In this document: one piece after another, positions 48,601-60,600 of the stretch
Layout of the letters: the number at the start of each line of letters is the position of its first letter
Position numbering within the stretch: the first letter of the stretch is position 1
NCBI GenBank assembly: GCA_009746045.1
Contig: RPFO01000065.1
Span: 1,647,424-1,711,423 of the forward strand
DNA length: 64,000 nucleotides
Reading direction: 5' to 3'
Origin: Mesostigma viride
Lineage: Eukaryota > Streptophyta > Mesostigmatophyceae > Mesostigmatales > Mesostigmataceae
Made by a program: the position numbers and the translations under genes
Notes under the pieces: generated by a model
The model's database searches: none
The model's input: the letters and a program-made list of their open reading frames with translations, nothing else
Told to the model about the DNA's origin: nothing

Positions 48601-51600
48601 TACCCCCCTGCCACCCCCCCACCCAACCCCCACCCCCACCCCCACCCCCACCCCCACCCCCACCCACCCCCACCCACCCACCCACCCCCACCCACCCACC
48701 CACCCACCCACCCACCCACCCACCCACCCACCCACCCACCCACCCACCCACCCACCCACCCACCCACCCACCCACCCACCCACCCACCCACCCACCCACC
48801 CACCCACCCACCCACCCACCCACCCACCCACCCACCCACCCACCCACCCACCCACCCACCCACCAATGTATACTTTGCAAAATGGAACAATGGACTATGC
48901 CACAGGTGTTCCACGGCAAGACGATGCTGAACATGGTCTTCATCACCATCGGCGTCGCCATCGCGTCGTACGGCGAGCTCAACTTTGTGCCCGCTGGCGT
49001 GATGATGCAGCTGGCGGCGGTGGTGACCGAGGCGACGCGGCTGATGCTTGTGCAGATCCTGATCACGGGCAAGGGCATGCAGATGAACCCGATCACGACG
49101 CTCTACTACATCTCGCCCTGCTCCTTTGTCTTCCTCACCGTGCCCTTCTTCTTCATCGAATACCCCCAGCTGCTGGTAAGCGAGCGACGGGTGGCCGCAG
49201 ATACCTTCCACTTTTGTGGTGCCCCACAGGATGGGTGCGTACCAATGTGGTGCGCGGGGCTGGTGCGTGGCAGAGGAAGGGCCATTCTTATAGTATTATA
49301 TCTATACTAGTATTATGTTATCCATCATGATCTTTCTTTGTGTTGCGCAATGGCTCACGCGTGGAGGGTGATGAGCTGATGTCCTTCAAGGGTTTGTGCA
49401 GCAGCATGTGGGTTACAGATGCATGCTTACAGCTGCGGCGTAGGTGATGTTGCTGGTACGTTGCGAATGCCAGGTGCGTTGCTGTTGCATGCTTACAAGT
49501 GCGTGGCAGACGCCAGTTGCGGTACCAACAAACATGTTAGTTCCAACAAATTTGTTGGCGTGGTGCAAACAAAATGGCGCACTTGTGGCACGGCTGTCGA
49601 CCGAGACAGCATTCTCTATCAGTCCACTGCTACCTTTGCTTTTGAGTGTGTCAAAACAAAACACTATTCTTTGCATTCGTACAGTGCCTGATTAATTAAT
49701 TAATTAGGAACATAACTCCGTGGGGAGTATATGTAGCACATAGCCCTGAGAAGGGGGCTATGTCTTTTAATACACTCTTAGCTACTTCCTGCAGGTGGGG
49801 GAATGTAAACTGCCACCTACTCTGGGTGCACAAAGTGCACCTGCCCACCACTGTATTCAGGCACCTAGACTAGTAGGGGCACCGACAGAGGGGGGAAGAT
49901 CATCATGGCTAAACAAGAGCTAGGGCGTGGCTTCTCAACAGAGAGTGACTGTCTGCATAGGCAGAGCGTGGCTAAATTCTTAATGCAACATCCATGGGGG
50001 TCCCATTATAGGCATGGCTTGGCTTAATTCGGAAGGCGTCATCCATGGGGGCCATTATGGGCGCACATGCGCGTAGGCCACATGTTAGGCTAAGCCTGAC
50101 TGATCTACACTACTGGTATATATTCCCTAGACTGGGGTTGCTGGGGTTGCAGGAGGTGCCTGCCAGGGCTTATGGTCAATGTGGATGACCGCCCCCCTCC
50201 AGTATACCGGCTTCCCCCTTGCGCTCTGCCGGAGCTGGAGGTAGGTCGGCCATAGCTCGCGTCGCCGCTGTTGCTGGGCCAGGGTCAAGTCATCGTCCAG
50301 CGTGCCTGATGATGTCTGTGTCTGCTGCTCAGCCATGCTTCGCCCTGGCGCCCTGGCGTTTTGGCGGCATCTGCGCCATCCCCTTATGCCTTTTAATCCC
50401 TTCCTTGTCCTATTGGTGTCCCCTCCCCTTGCCACCCCCTCACCCAAACTCGGCCCCACAGGAGAACCCCTCGTGGCACTTTGACCCCTGGATCTTTGTC
50501 ACCAACGCGCTGGTCGCGTTTGCACTCAACATCGGCGTGTACCTGTTGATCGGCAAGACGAGCGCGTTGACCATGAACGTGGCCGGCGTGGTCAAGGACT
50601 GGATCCTCATCGCGCTCTCCACCTACCTCTTCCAGGCCCCCATCTCGGCGCTCAACCTGTTTGGATATGGCCTCGCCTTCCTCGGCGTGTGCATCTACAA
50701 CGCATTCAAGCTGCAGGTGAGGGGTGGGGTATGCCACGTCCCCTAGCGCAGGCGAACAGTAGAGAGGTGGTTTCATACCATGAACAAGGTGCAGGTGAGG
50801 GGTGGCGTATGCCATGGTGCAAAGTGCAGGTGAGGAGGTGCTTTTGCAGCTGACCATTAGTGTAGGTTAGTGGCATTGGTACAGCATGGTGTAAAGCGCA
50901 GGTGAAAAGTGGTTTCACAGCGCTTTGTATGTAGAGTTCAGGAGGGGGATGGTGTTACAGCATGTCCAAGTTGCAAGGGAAGGGTGCATTCAAGCTGCAG
51001 GTGTGTCATGTGGCTTATGCCTCATGGCCACAGTATTTGGGTGTTGCAGGAAGAGATGGGACCACGTGGGTGTACGCTGCGTCCTTGGACGCAATCTTTA
51101 ATTAAGATGCAACAGCGGCAATGCTGATTCATAGGAGGGGAGGTGGTAGTGCTTTTGCATCTGTGCGGATTGCCAACATGACCATAGCCGCCGCAGGTCA
51201 AGTTTCGTTGAGTATACTACAGTGCGGCAGTGGTCCTTTCTGGCATCTGCAGGGTGCTCAGGCAAGATCGCCTGTCCACCTGCCACCTGGGCTTTGCTCA
51301 GACGCTTTTGTTTCTTTATACTTTTTCCATGGATCATGCAGAGATTGTTTCATTGTACAGGCAGAGAAAGCGCCGTATGTGTGTTGGCAGGGAAGGAGTG
51401 GGAGCAGTGCCCGTCCATTTTCTATGTGCCCACGGAGGCCGATGGGAGCCACCATGGTCCCTGTCTGTGTGCAGTTTGCGTGCCTCACATGTGGTCACAG
51501 TATTTTATGCTCGTGTTGATAAGGGTGACCCTCATGTTCTTACCTTGCGCGCTGTTTTGTGACCGGTCTGCTTTTTCTGTTGCAGGCGATGAAGCAGCAG

Positions 51601-51681
51601 CAATCCGCGAAGAAGGCCGCGGAGACGGACGAAGAAAAGGGCAAGCTGCTAGGCGACGGGCAGGGATCAGGCAAAAACTAA
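45688..51681 (+). CDS. Sugar-phosphate/phosphate translocator (KT/TPT family), 5 exons
   Basis: Exons 45688-45951, 46985-47128, 48906-49175, 50462-50716 and 51586-51681 all have GT-AG borders and phase 0, giving 342 residues. The start is GCCACCATGG, a strong initiation context. About ten hydrophobic segments are visible, with family blocks [106 protein letters not shown] and [13 protein letters not shown]. This is the plant At3g17430-like branch of the drug/metabolite transporter superfamily, usually in Golgi/endomembranes; no plastid transit peptide is seen. The substrate (nucleotide sugar or sugar phosphate) cannot be told. The tail is short, hydrophilic and lysine-rich. It shares its promoter interval with the WD40 gene. 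Confidence 0.92.
46777..46971. repeat. (CCCA)n microsatellite ending at the exon 2 acceptor of the transporter gene
   Basis: Perfect CCCA repeats run to 46971 and pass through CCCCTCCCCCCC directly into the acceptor AG at 46984, so the repeat supplies the polypyrimidine tract. Confidence 0.95.
47543..47755. repeat. 9-bp tandem array (ATGACCTAC / ATGACCTGC), transporter intron 2
   Basis: Around 20 degenerate units with occasional ATGACTAAC and GACGGACAGG variants. Open in one frame only because the unit is a multiple of three. Confidence 0.9.
48628..48864. repeat. (CCCCCA)n then (CCCA)n microsatellite, transporter intron 2
   Basis: CCCCCA units give way to perfect CCCA units, ending 41 bases before the acceptor of the exon at 48906. 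Confidence 0.95.
49690..50400 (-). mobile_element. LINE relic in transporter intron 3, with ORF1 C-terminal fragment
   Basis: The minus strand at about 50330-50130 reads [20 protein letters not shown] and KPVYWRG, closely similar to the ORF1 C-terminus at 34500-34640. To the left are TTAATTAATTAATTAGGAAC and lead sequence related to 32462-32590. It lies wholly within the intron 49176-50461 and does not disturb the exons. Confidence 0.65.
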
Positions 51682-52260
51682 AGCAACTTTCTAGGTGGTA
51701 GGCAAGGAATGTCTTTTGTTCTAGTCGTTGTGACAGGAACTTGCACACGAGTATGGGACGGTGATATTATGATATATGTCTCCTTGATACGTAAGGAGTC
51801 CTTGGGAATCTGGCTTATTGGGGCTACGTAATTCTTAGCTAGGCAGTTCGTGCGCCCATGGAGGTTCGTGGGAAGTCGAAGGTGGGCGTACATAGTGACG
51901 CCCCCGCATGCTACGCAACATGAGCTCTTTTTATCTATATGAAGTGCACGGACGTAAAATTAGTGTGCTGCTCCAGGGCTGTGTAAGAGCACCTTGCTCC
52001 TCACTTGGATCCCCGAGGTTCGTGTTGTTTACTATCCAATTGCAATAAACTGCGCATGACCAGCATTATGCTATCTTATACTTATGACTCGTCGCTGCAC
52101 ATGCCAAATATATTTTCATTGAGAACGATAAATTAAGGAGGTGAGATTGGCATGTAACATAAGGAAAACCCAAAAAGAATAAGGACCCTGAAGAAATTAA
52201 TAGTAATCTGACACGGACATCCAAGGATCATGCCAGCTGCACAAGGTACAACCAACTACA
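51682..52260. other. 3' flank of the transporter gene, nothing recognised
   Basis: No gene or strong repeat is seen; the sequence is moderately AT-rich. Confidence 0.5.
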
Positions 52261-52700
52261 TCACAAAACTACGACACGCAGCAACGTCGCTGCCGGCCCA
52301 CCATGCAGGCCTGGAAGGGATCTAGACCGCATGGGTCGCGACAACGTCGGCCCGGGTGCGGCGGAATAACACATCAGCCACGGTGCGAGTGAGGGCGAGT
52401 GACAGGCGCTGCCGCCGATACGAGGACCACGTGCGGGCAGACCACGGGGCGGTCTGACCCTCGAGGTCAAGGCGGTCTTCACGGCGCTGGCAGCACTCGT
52501 GGAAAAACTCCGCCGTCTTGGGGCCCATGGCCCCGAAGTCTTCAAGGACAAAGGGGATGACCCGGTGGGGCCCCACATTGCCGTAGGAGGCAAATTTGTC
52601 ACGCAGCGGCAGCAGCGCCGGCACCCACAGCCGCCCGGAGGATGTGGCGACCGGAGAGCGGCCGAGCCACGGAGACATCGATGAGCAGGTAGTGTCAAAT
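52261..52700 (-). pseudogene. Fossil of the R2-like element endonuclease end
   Basis: The minus strand reads LLIDVSVARPLSG in one frame, then after a shift VIPFVLEDFGAMGPKTAEFF, EDRLDLEGQTAPWSARTW and RTRADVV. These are clearly homologous to the C-terminus of the element at 31135-31495. It is 5'-truncated at about 52690. Confidence 0.8.
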
Positions 52701-53017
52701 ATCAAGGAGACAACCAGACCAGGCCAGAAATCGGGAGGTAGTGTCAAATATCAAGGAGACAACCAGCGCCAGAAATCGGGAGAATCCGGACCATGGTAGC
52801 TCAAGCCTGCCGTTATCTTGTCCGCGTGTTCGAGTCGTTCAGGATGATGAAGATGAATGGTGATGGAAATGTGTATCCTTGTGCATTGAAATTATGCATG
52901 GCTGGCTTACGTGTAGAGCGACTAGATGACCTAGACGGTGGGGCCGGAAACAAATATTCTGATCGGAAACAAATATATTTAATGAGAAATATTTAATGAG
53001 TTGTCTCTTTGATATTT
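52697..53017. repeat. MITE-like segment with 18-bp TIRs and a doubled left end
   Basis: AAATATCAAGGAGACAAC at 52746-52763 is the inverse of 53000-53017 with one mismatch, giving a 272-bp unit. The left end occurs a second time at 52697-52714, 49 bases upstream. Confidence 0.5.
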
Positions 53018-53180
53018 AATGAGAAAGTTACCGACCAACCAACCAAGGCAAGCGAACAACGCAAGAAAACAGGAGCTACGACCCAGACAGCAGGTAAACC
53101 CCATGCAACAACACGCTCTACAAGAGCCGACAGGACTACAGAAAACTACAGAAGAGACAACCCACTTCACTCACCATGCC

Positions 53181-53287
53181 GAACTCTGACCCAGGTAGAA
53201 GTCACGGGGCCCGTCTATACCGCCCTATATCAAGGAGCGCCCTACATAGACGGGCCCCGTGACTCAGTTCTACCTGGGTCAGAGTTC
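53181..53287. repeat. 107-bp near-perfect palindrome
   Basis: GAACTCTGACCCAGGTAGAA at 53181 pairs with 53268-53287, and CACGGGGCCCGTCTAT pairs with the matching inner segment. A loop of about 25 bases separates the arms. Confidence 0.85.
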
Positions 53288-53408
53288 AGGCAGTGGGGCA
53301 TGTCGGTCGAGCAAGAAAATTCGCCCGGGTGCATGCGGCGAAACAGGAGGTCCGCGGTCGCCGTACGGCCCGGGTTAAAGCCCAAGAGAGGCGCTGCCAC
53401 CAATAAAA

Positions 53409-53855
53409 TTAATAGAAGAGCCACGTGCGGGCCGACCACGGGGTGGTCTGCAGGCCCTCTACTAGGTCGAGCCGATCCTCGTCATGGAGCTGGCAGCACT
53501 CGTGGAAGAATTTCCCGGTCTTGGGGCCCATGGCGCCGAACTCTTCAGGAACGAAGGGGAGGACCCAGTGGTACCCCACATCGTCATAGGCCGGTGGCCA
53601 ACCGGCTTTGCGCGCTCGACAGTGGCCACTGCACTGCCGGCCGGCGGCGTCCACCGCCGCCTGCATCGACACTGGGGCGTGCCCACGCGGCCGAGAGCGG
53701 CCGGGCCACCGAGACATCGATGAGCAGATGGCAGCTGCTCCCCGCGTAGTCGGTCGATGCGGACGGTGATGTTGGGCCGGTGACTGATCAATGGCCGTGT
53801 GGAGAGTACGGTCGGTACGGAGCACAGCTGCTACTGACGGCACGTAACTGAACAA
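53409..53855 (-). pseudogene. Second fossil of the R2-like element endonuclease end
   Basis: The minus strand reads SHRPNITVRIDRLRG, LLIDVSVARPLSA and LPFVPEEFGAMGPKTGKFF in different frames, parallel to the intact copy (where the first block is HRPDIVVLDF). Several indels separate the blocks. It is more diverged from the intact copy than the fossil at 52261. Confidence 0.75.
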
Positions 53856-56800
53856 ACGGCGTTAGCTATGCCGTTGTCGAGGTGGTAGTGGGGAACCGGG
53901 TCGTAACAACACTTGAGCCCCATTAATTAATTAAACTCGTGCCGGCTCCCGTTGGGGAGTCACGGAGCACCGAAGTGCTCTTAATCCCCTGTAGTATGTG
54001 CACAACATACTAAACATGCCATATATCACCAGCACCATTAAGCAGCGGCGCCCGCCTGCAGCTCATAGTCGGTAGGGCACTTAGCTCGCACCAACCAGGT
54101 AGACACCTCACGTGGCCCCTCCGCCGGCGGGCGGGGCTGCGCCCAGCTCAGCCTGGCCGGCACCTCCTTACGTGGGCCGGGCCCAGCAATGCCGGCTCAG
54201 CGAGGCCGGCTCGCCCCGGGCGGCAAGGCCCGCACCTTCAAAGAACAGCTAGTCGCAGACATGCCTGGGGGGGCTAGGTCTCTCCGTGATCATCACGGAG
54301 AGATTATCACGGATCTCTCCGTGATTATCACGGAGTGATTTCAGGAACAAGATGATGGACAAGGCCAAGTGGGCCCAGGTTATAGAGGACAACGAACCCC
54401 CTCCCGTGGGGAAGCGCCCGCGTGTGCCCGGCCGCACACTATACGGGTGGGAGGCACCGACGCCAGACCCGGCGACACTGACACTGATGACGGATGAGGT
54501 CCCCTAGGGTCAGTGGAGCCAGTCAGTGAGAGTAGTCGGTGGTCGGCGGTTGGGCTTAGCCGGCCGGCCGTGAGATCATAGACCGGACTGTGTTGTAGAT
54601 AGATGTTGTAGATAGATTAGACCGGTAGGACTGTTTGCACCCATCCATCCATCCATCCATCGGGGTTAATGCTCCGTGACTCCCCAACGGGAGCACGAGT
54701 CTATTTAATTAATTAATTAATGTGCACAATGACCTAGGAAGAAAGGGCAGAGACTCCCCTTTCAATCCTCATTTCTCCTTTATGCCTGAGGCAGTTGGCT
54801 GCCCGCTGCCGGCGTGGCGCGACAGTACCTGCCGCCTGGCGCGGCGCGCTAAGTATGGACTAATATTATACTACGGCTACTAGAATTTACTTGCACTAGG
54901 TATACATGTTAGATTCGGTATTCGGAATTTAGTGTCTTTATTCGGTATTCGATACGGCCAGGCGTCAACGTCTCGAATATATTCGGATTCGAATACGGAG
55001 CACCCTCGCAGACCGAATATAAATATTCGAATTCGATACGGCATACACATTGAAACCAAATATTCGATACGGAAGTCCAAATACAACCCTTTGCTGAATG
55101 CTGGCCGTCGGCCGGACCCCCGTGGGGATGTTAGTATCATGACCATCATCGACAAGTCCGGTATGTTGCCAGCTGTCAAAATCAATTGCATGCACCGAAG
55201 AGGCGAAGACCGACATTGCGAACGTCCACAACATTTACAATAAGATCTGGCTGACATGCAGAGAGACATTCCAGTCCATCTGGGCATTTATCTGCATTAA
55301 TGGGTCGCGAAATGCAACGTGTGTCCGCCTGTCCGGCGACAGCAACAGTACAGGGAGATGGATCTGAGCGCTTTTGCACAACACAGTTGTGCGCCACGAG
55401 CAGGCCAGGAGACCTGACCTAGCCACCCGCGGCCAGCCTGGTGCCCTGGTCTCAGAGACGCTAATTCAGTGCCATGTGATAACGTCAGGAACGTACAATA
55501 AAGTAAAACGAAGGCAGGCAAACAATGAAGTATTTCATTCACGCAACCAGTTATACAAGATGCTTCACATAGGCCGAATACGGAACGTGCGGTACGTTGT
55601 TGAGTCGTAGCTGGCAAGTGGCAGGTGCCATTAGCCATATTGCTGTCTCATACGAGGACCCTCGTCTCATATTGCATTTTTAAGAAGCTTCCCGGGAAGC
55701 ACACCTTTTGGTTTGCCTAACTTGCTCAGCCGACCCAGCCGAAGCCCGTCATTAGATACATTCCTGTAGAACTAGCCAAATTTATATTCGACGTCGTTGG
55801 AGTTCGAGCAAGGAATGATAATATATAGATTGCCATGATCTAGAACTAGCTATCCATCCAGCAAGGAATATGTGCTACATGATCTCCCCACGGAGTCATG
55901 TTAGAATTTAATTTAATTTAATTTTTTTAATTTAGAACTAGCTGCTGCGTGATCAGCAATCGGGGCCCACTGTGTGGCGGCCAGCGACGAATGAGCGTGG
56001 TAGTCCACGGAATACGTCCCACGGAACGCAGCCCGTGACGCTGGTACATACTGCAGTTGGTCGCGAACTTTCTTGGCCGACTAACGCGACTTTCCACAGA
56101 AGTCTTATAATCAACTGACGTCAAGAACTCAGACTGGTGGGCCAGGCAAATGACTTATGACGAAAAAAATGGCGACGCCGTGCAAGTTGCTTTGCAAGGC
56201 CTCCATGCGGACTTCCGGTTCAGGTGACTGATTACACGCCCACTTAGCCAATTTGTTGACCCAAGCTTATTGTGAGTACTGCTTCAGGTAGCGGAACCGG
56301 CCGGCTACGTAAGCCCTCCTTCCTACATGTCATTCTAGGTATAGTACCAGTGGCGCTATGCCCGGCCCGAGCTAAAAGTTTTGTATTCTTATGGAAGCTA
56401 AATATTTTTGATATTGTGTCACAGTGCCCGCAGATCACACTCTTTACACTGATATTATTCCTCATAAGCTTCCCCCCCCCCCCCTTCCCCCCTTTCTGTT
56501 CCCCCCCAGAAATCTCCCCCGATCTTTGTAGATTCTTCCCCACTCTTTTCCCCCACTTAATTTCCCCCTCTCTTCATCCTCTTCCCCCCACAGACACACA
56601 CACAGTCCTATCTGCCCTCTGCCATGCACCCCCGTCTTATACCCCCGGCTTGCACCCCCGTCTCTCCCCCCATCGTCCCTTTTGATTCCCCCCAGATTTT
56701 TATTTCACGGGGGCCTCCTCCGCATTCCCGCCCTGTCTACCCCACCTTTGGGCCTAGTCAGGTTCCTCTACCCATCCCTTTTGGCCTTGTGCATGCTCCC

Positions 56801-57471
56801 TGGGAATCGTGGCCCCTTTCCGTCCCCCTCTCTGATTTCCCCCTTTCAGCCCCCCCCCCCCCCCCCCTGCTTCCCCCCCCCCCCATTCCCGCCCCCCCCC
56901 CCGGGATCACAGCTTCCTGTCCTCCTTGGGTTTAATCCCCCCATTCTTTGTCCCTCCCAATCCCCCCCCAGCATTTCCCCCAAGCCACCCCCCCCCCGCT
57001 GCCCCCCCTCCTCTTCCCAACATCCCCCTTTATCTCCCCCCCCCGCCCTTTGCCCCCCCTGCCCCCCTCAGGAGTCGCCCCCACCCCTACCTATATCTTG
57101 CCGCCAACCCCTCCTACCGATTGTGTCCCTCCCTTTATAACTAGGTTTCTCGCCCCCGCTGGGCCCTTAGGTTCGTCCTGGTGAGCGGCCACTGTTAAGT
57201 TGGATCATTCTAGCGATGCTGTGTGCGGTACCGTCCATTTTACTATCCACTGATAGCCACTGCCATTGTTGTAGGGGGGGCAAGAGGGTACCCCACTGCA
57301 TGGATGTCGGATGTTACAACATTTTGGTCACGTCCACTTGGGTTCCGTGGGTGAAGTCCCTGTGATAACACTAGTCGGCGCCTTGCCCTTGTGGATTCAT
57401 TATATTTTAGACATCGTAATTTGTAGTTGAACTTTGTTGCTTACTACACCATCATCCACACACAAGCACAC

Positions 57472-57505
<34 letters not shown>

Positions 57506-57652
57506 GCGTGCTCTCCGGCTGCTTTGATCGCCGTCCTAATTCCCCCCACCTTTTTGTTACCTGTTCCCTCCTTTCCTGCCCTTGCCCCTCGGCCCACCTC
57601 ACCCCAAACTCACAATCATCCCCTTCTTCTTTCTCGCTCTTCCCCCACGCAG
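53856..57652. other. Gene-poor stretch with LINE tails, palindromes and C-runs; may hide the 5' exon of the ligase gene
   Basis: LINE-tail signature with TTAA repeats occurs at 53920-54000 (inverted) and 54665-54722. Stem repeats CTCCGTGAT/ATCACGGAG lie at 54279-54336. An unusual TTCGAATA-rich patch lies at 54900-55080. Dense C-runs fill 56470-57140 and a (CA)n is at 57465-57505. The upstream exon of the acyl-AMP ligase gene should be here but I could not identify it. Confidence 0.5.
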
Positions 57653-60600
57653 CGGCGTCACCGTGTTTGACACGCTCGACTACTGGGTGGCCCACCACCC
57701 GCCCGACGCTCGCCTGTACACCTGGCTGTCCCCCTCTGGTATTGAGGAGGGCCACCTGACCCCCCTGGGCCTGCGCACTGCGGTAGACCGTGTCGCCCAC
57801 TCCCTCGCCAACGAATGGGATGTGCCCGTGGGCGCGCGTGCCATCCTATGCTACCCGCCCGGCCTCGATTTCCTCGTAGCCATGCTCGCCTGCATGCGCG
57901 CGCGCGTGGTGGCCGTGCCCGTGTACCCACCCCACCCAGGGGCCCTGGGGCGAGACCTGCCCAAGCTGGCCACCGTGGTCGCCTCGTCGGGCGCCTGCGT
58001 TGCGCTGACCACGTCAGGCTACCACCGCGCGCGGCGACTCGCGGCGGTGGTGCCGGCGGCGTTGGGCCGAGCGCTGTTCCGCTCCGGGAAGGGCGGGGCC
58101 GGGGGCCAGGGCAAGACGGCGGTGAACGCGGGGAATCTGGATGCTAGTAAAGGTCCAGGGGGTAGTGCAGCAGACACCCAGGATGGGTCGGCCAAGTGGC
58201 CCGCCATACCCTGGCACTCGACCGATGACCTGTACGGCAAGCCGATCAAGAAGGGTGGAGCAAAGGCGGACCGCAAGGGTGGCCCTGACGGTGCCGCAGG
58301 ACACAAGGGGCAAGGTGACGACGGCGGCGTTAAAGCAGGCGCTGCGCTGCCCGGAGGTCCCACTTCTTGCAGCTGGCAGCTGTCACCCTGGCCCCGCGGC
58401 CGCCCCTCCTGGGACGACCCCGCGTACCTGCAGTACTCGTCAGGGTCCACCTCCGACCCTAAGGGGGTGGTCATCAGCCACCGGGCGGCCCTGCTCAATG
58501 AAGCTGCGGCGAGTCTGTGCATGGATTTCTTGACGCCGCCTCGCACCGTGGGGCGCTGCATTGCCAACTGGATGCCGCAGGTATCCCTTTGCTGTACGAA
58601 TTGCTGGAGGTAAACAGTTGAATAATGGATTGGGGGCGCTGCATGGCGGACTGGATGCTGCAGGTAGTTGATTACCTGCCACACAGTAGTTGGGGTATGC
58701 AAGTGAAACATGTGCATAAAGGGTGGGGCATGGCGGACTGGATGCTGCAGGTATGATGCCCTGTTAATTGTATGTGAATTGATAGTGATATACCTGTATA
58801 GGATAGCTCTTGATAGTGATATACTTGTATAGGATAGCTCTTGATAGTGATGTACTTGTATATGATAGCTCTTGATAGTGATATACTTGTATAGGATAGC
58901 TCTTGATAGTGATATACTTGTATAGGATAGCTCTTGATAGTGATATACTTGTATAGGATAGCTCTTGATAGTGATATACTTGTATAGGATAGCTCTTGAT
59001 AGTGATATACTTGTATAGGATAGCTCTTGATAGTGATATACTCGTATAGGATAGCTCTTGATAGTGATATTCTTGTATAGGATAGCTCTTGATAGTGATG
59101 TACTTGTATAGGATAGCTCGCTGTTACCATGTTGTCACACGGATTGTCATCCAGCTGCTACTGACTGACTAGTCACTGCTCTACTATTATTTTCACGGGC
59201 AATTAATGTCCTTGCTTCTTACATCCCTTTGCAGTACCACGACTTCGGGCTGGTCATCTATCTGGCGGGCGTTGTTTTTGGATTCCATGTCGTCGGCATG
59301 GCGCCCACCACCTTCCTAAGCAACCCCTCGATCTGGTATGGTGCAACCAGCTACAGTGACCTATCATGCTATATGGTGACCTGTTCATGTCGTCGGCATG
59401 GCGCCCACCACCTTCCTCAGCAACCCATCGATGCAGTATGGTGCAACCAGCTACAGTGACCTATCCATGTCGTCGGCATGGCGCCCACCATCTTCCTTAG
59501 CAACCCATCGATCGATCTGGTATGGTGCAACGAGCTACCGTGACCTATTCATGTCGTCGGCATGGCGCCTGCCACCTTCCTCAGCAACTCATCCATCTAA
59601 GTATATATAGGTGCCCCCTTTTCGATAGGGTAGCCAAATCGGTTGGGTTGATTATATTTTTGAGTGTTAAGCCATTCACTTGGTTAACTCCGACATCCAT
59701 ATTTTTCGGACATCCCTGTTTCTTGGACATCCCTGTTTCTTGGACATCCCTGTTTGTTGGACATCCCTGTTTGTCGGACATCCCTGTTTGTCGGACATCC
59801 CTGTTTGTTGGACATCCCTGTTTGTTGGACATCCCTGTTTGTCGGACATCCCTGTTTGTCGGACATCCCTGTTTGTTGGACATCCCTGTTTGTTGGACAT
59901 CCCTGTTTGTCGGACATCCTGTTTGTTGGACATTCCTGTTTGTCGGACATCCCTGTTTGTTGGACATCCCTGTTTGTCGGACATCCCTGTTTGTCGGACA
60001 TCCCTGTTTGTCGGACATCCGTGTTTGTTGGACATCCCTGTTTGTCGGACATCCCTGTTTGTCGGACATCCCTGTTTGTCGGACATCCGTGTTTGTTGGA
60101 CATCCTGTTTGTCGGACATCCCTGTTTGTTGGACATCCCTGTTTGTCGGACATCCCTGTTTGTCGGACATCCCTGTTTGTCGGACATCCGTGTTTGTTGG
60201 ACATCCTGTTTGTCGGACATCCCTGTTTGTTGGACATCCCTGTTTGTCGGACATCCCTGTTTGTCGGACATCCCTGTTTGTTGGACATCCCTGTTTGTTG
60301 GACATCCCTGTTTGTCGGACATCCCTGTTTGTCGGACATCCGTGTTTGTCGGACATCCATGTTTGTCGGACATCCTGTTTGTCAGACATCGTGTTTGTCG
60401 GACATCCCTGTTTGTCGGACATCCGTGTTTGTCGGACATCCCTGTTTGTCGGACATTCCTGTTTGTCGGACATCCTGTTTGTTGGACATCCCTGTTTGTC
60501 GGACATCCCTGTTCTTCTTGCTAGTCCGTCTTTTCTGCACTGTCCCGATAATCTGCGTAACTTTTCTTTATTGGTGATATCTTTATCATCTGATTGAGAT

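Noticed and set aside
58781-60513. CRISPR array
   Set aside because: The 31-bp and 17-bp repeats have no unique spacers, lie in a eukaryotic intron, and no cas gene is near.
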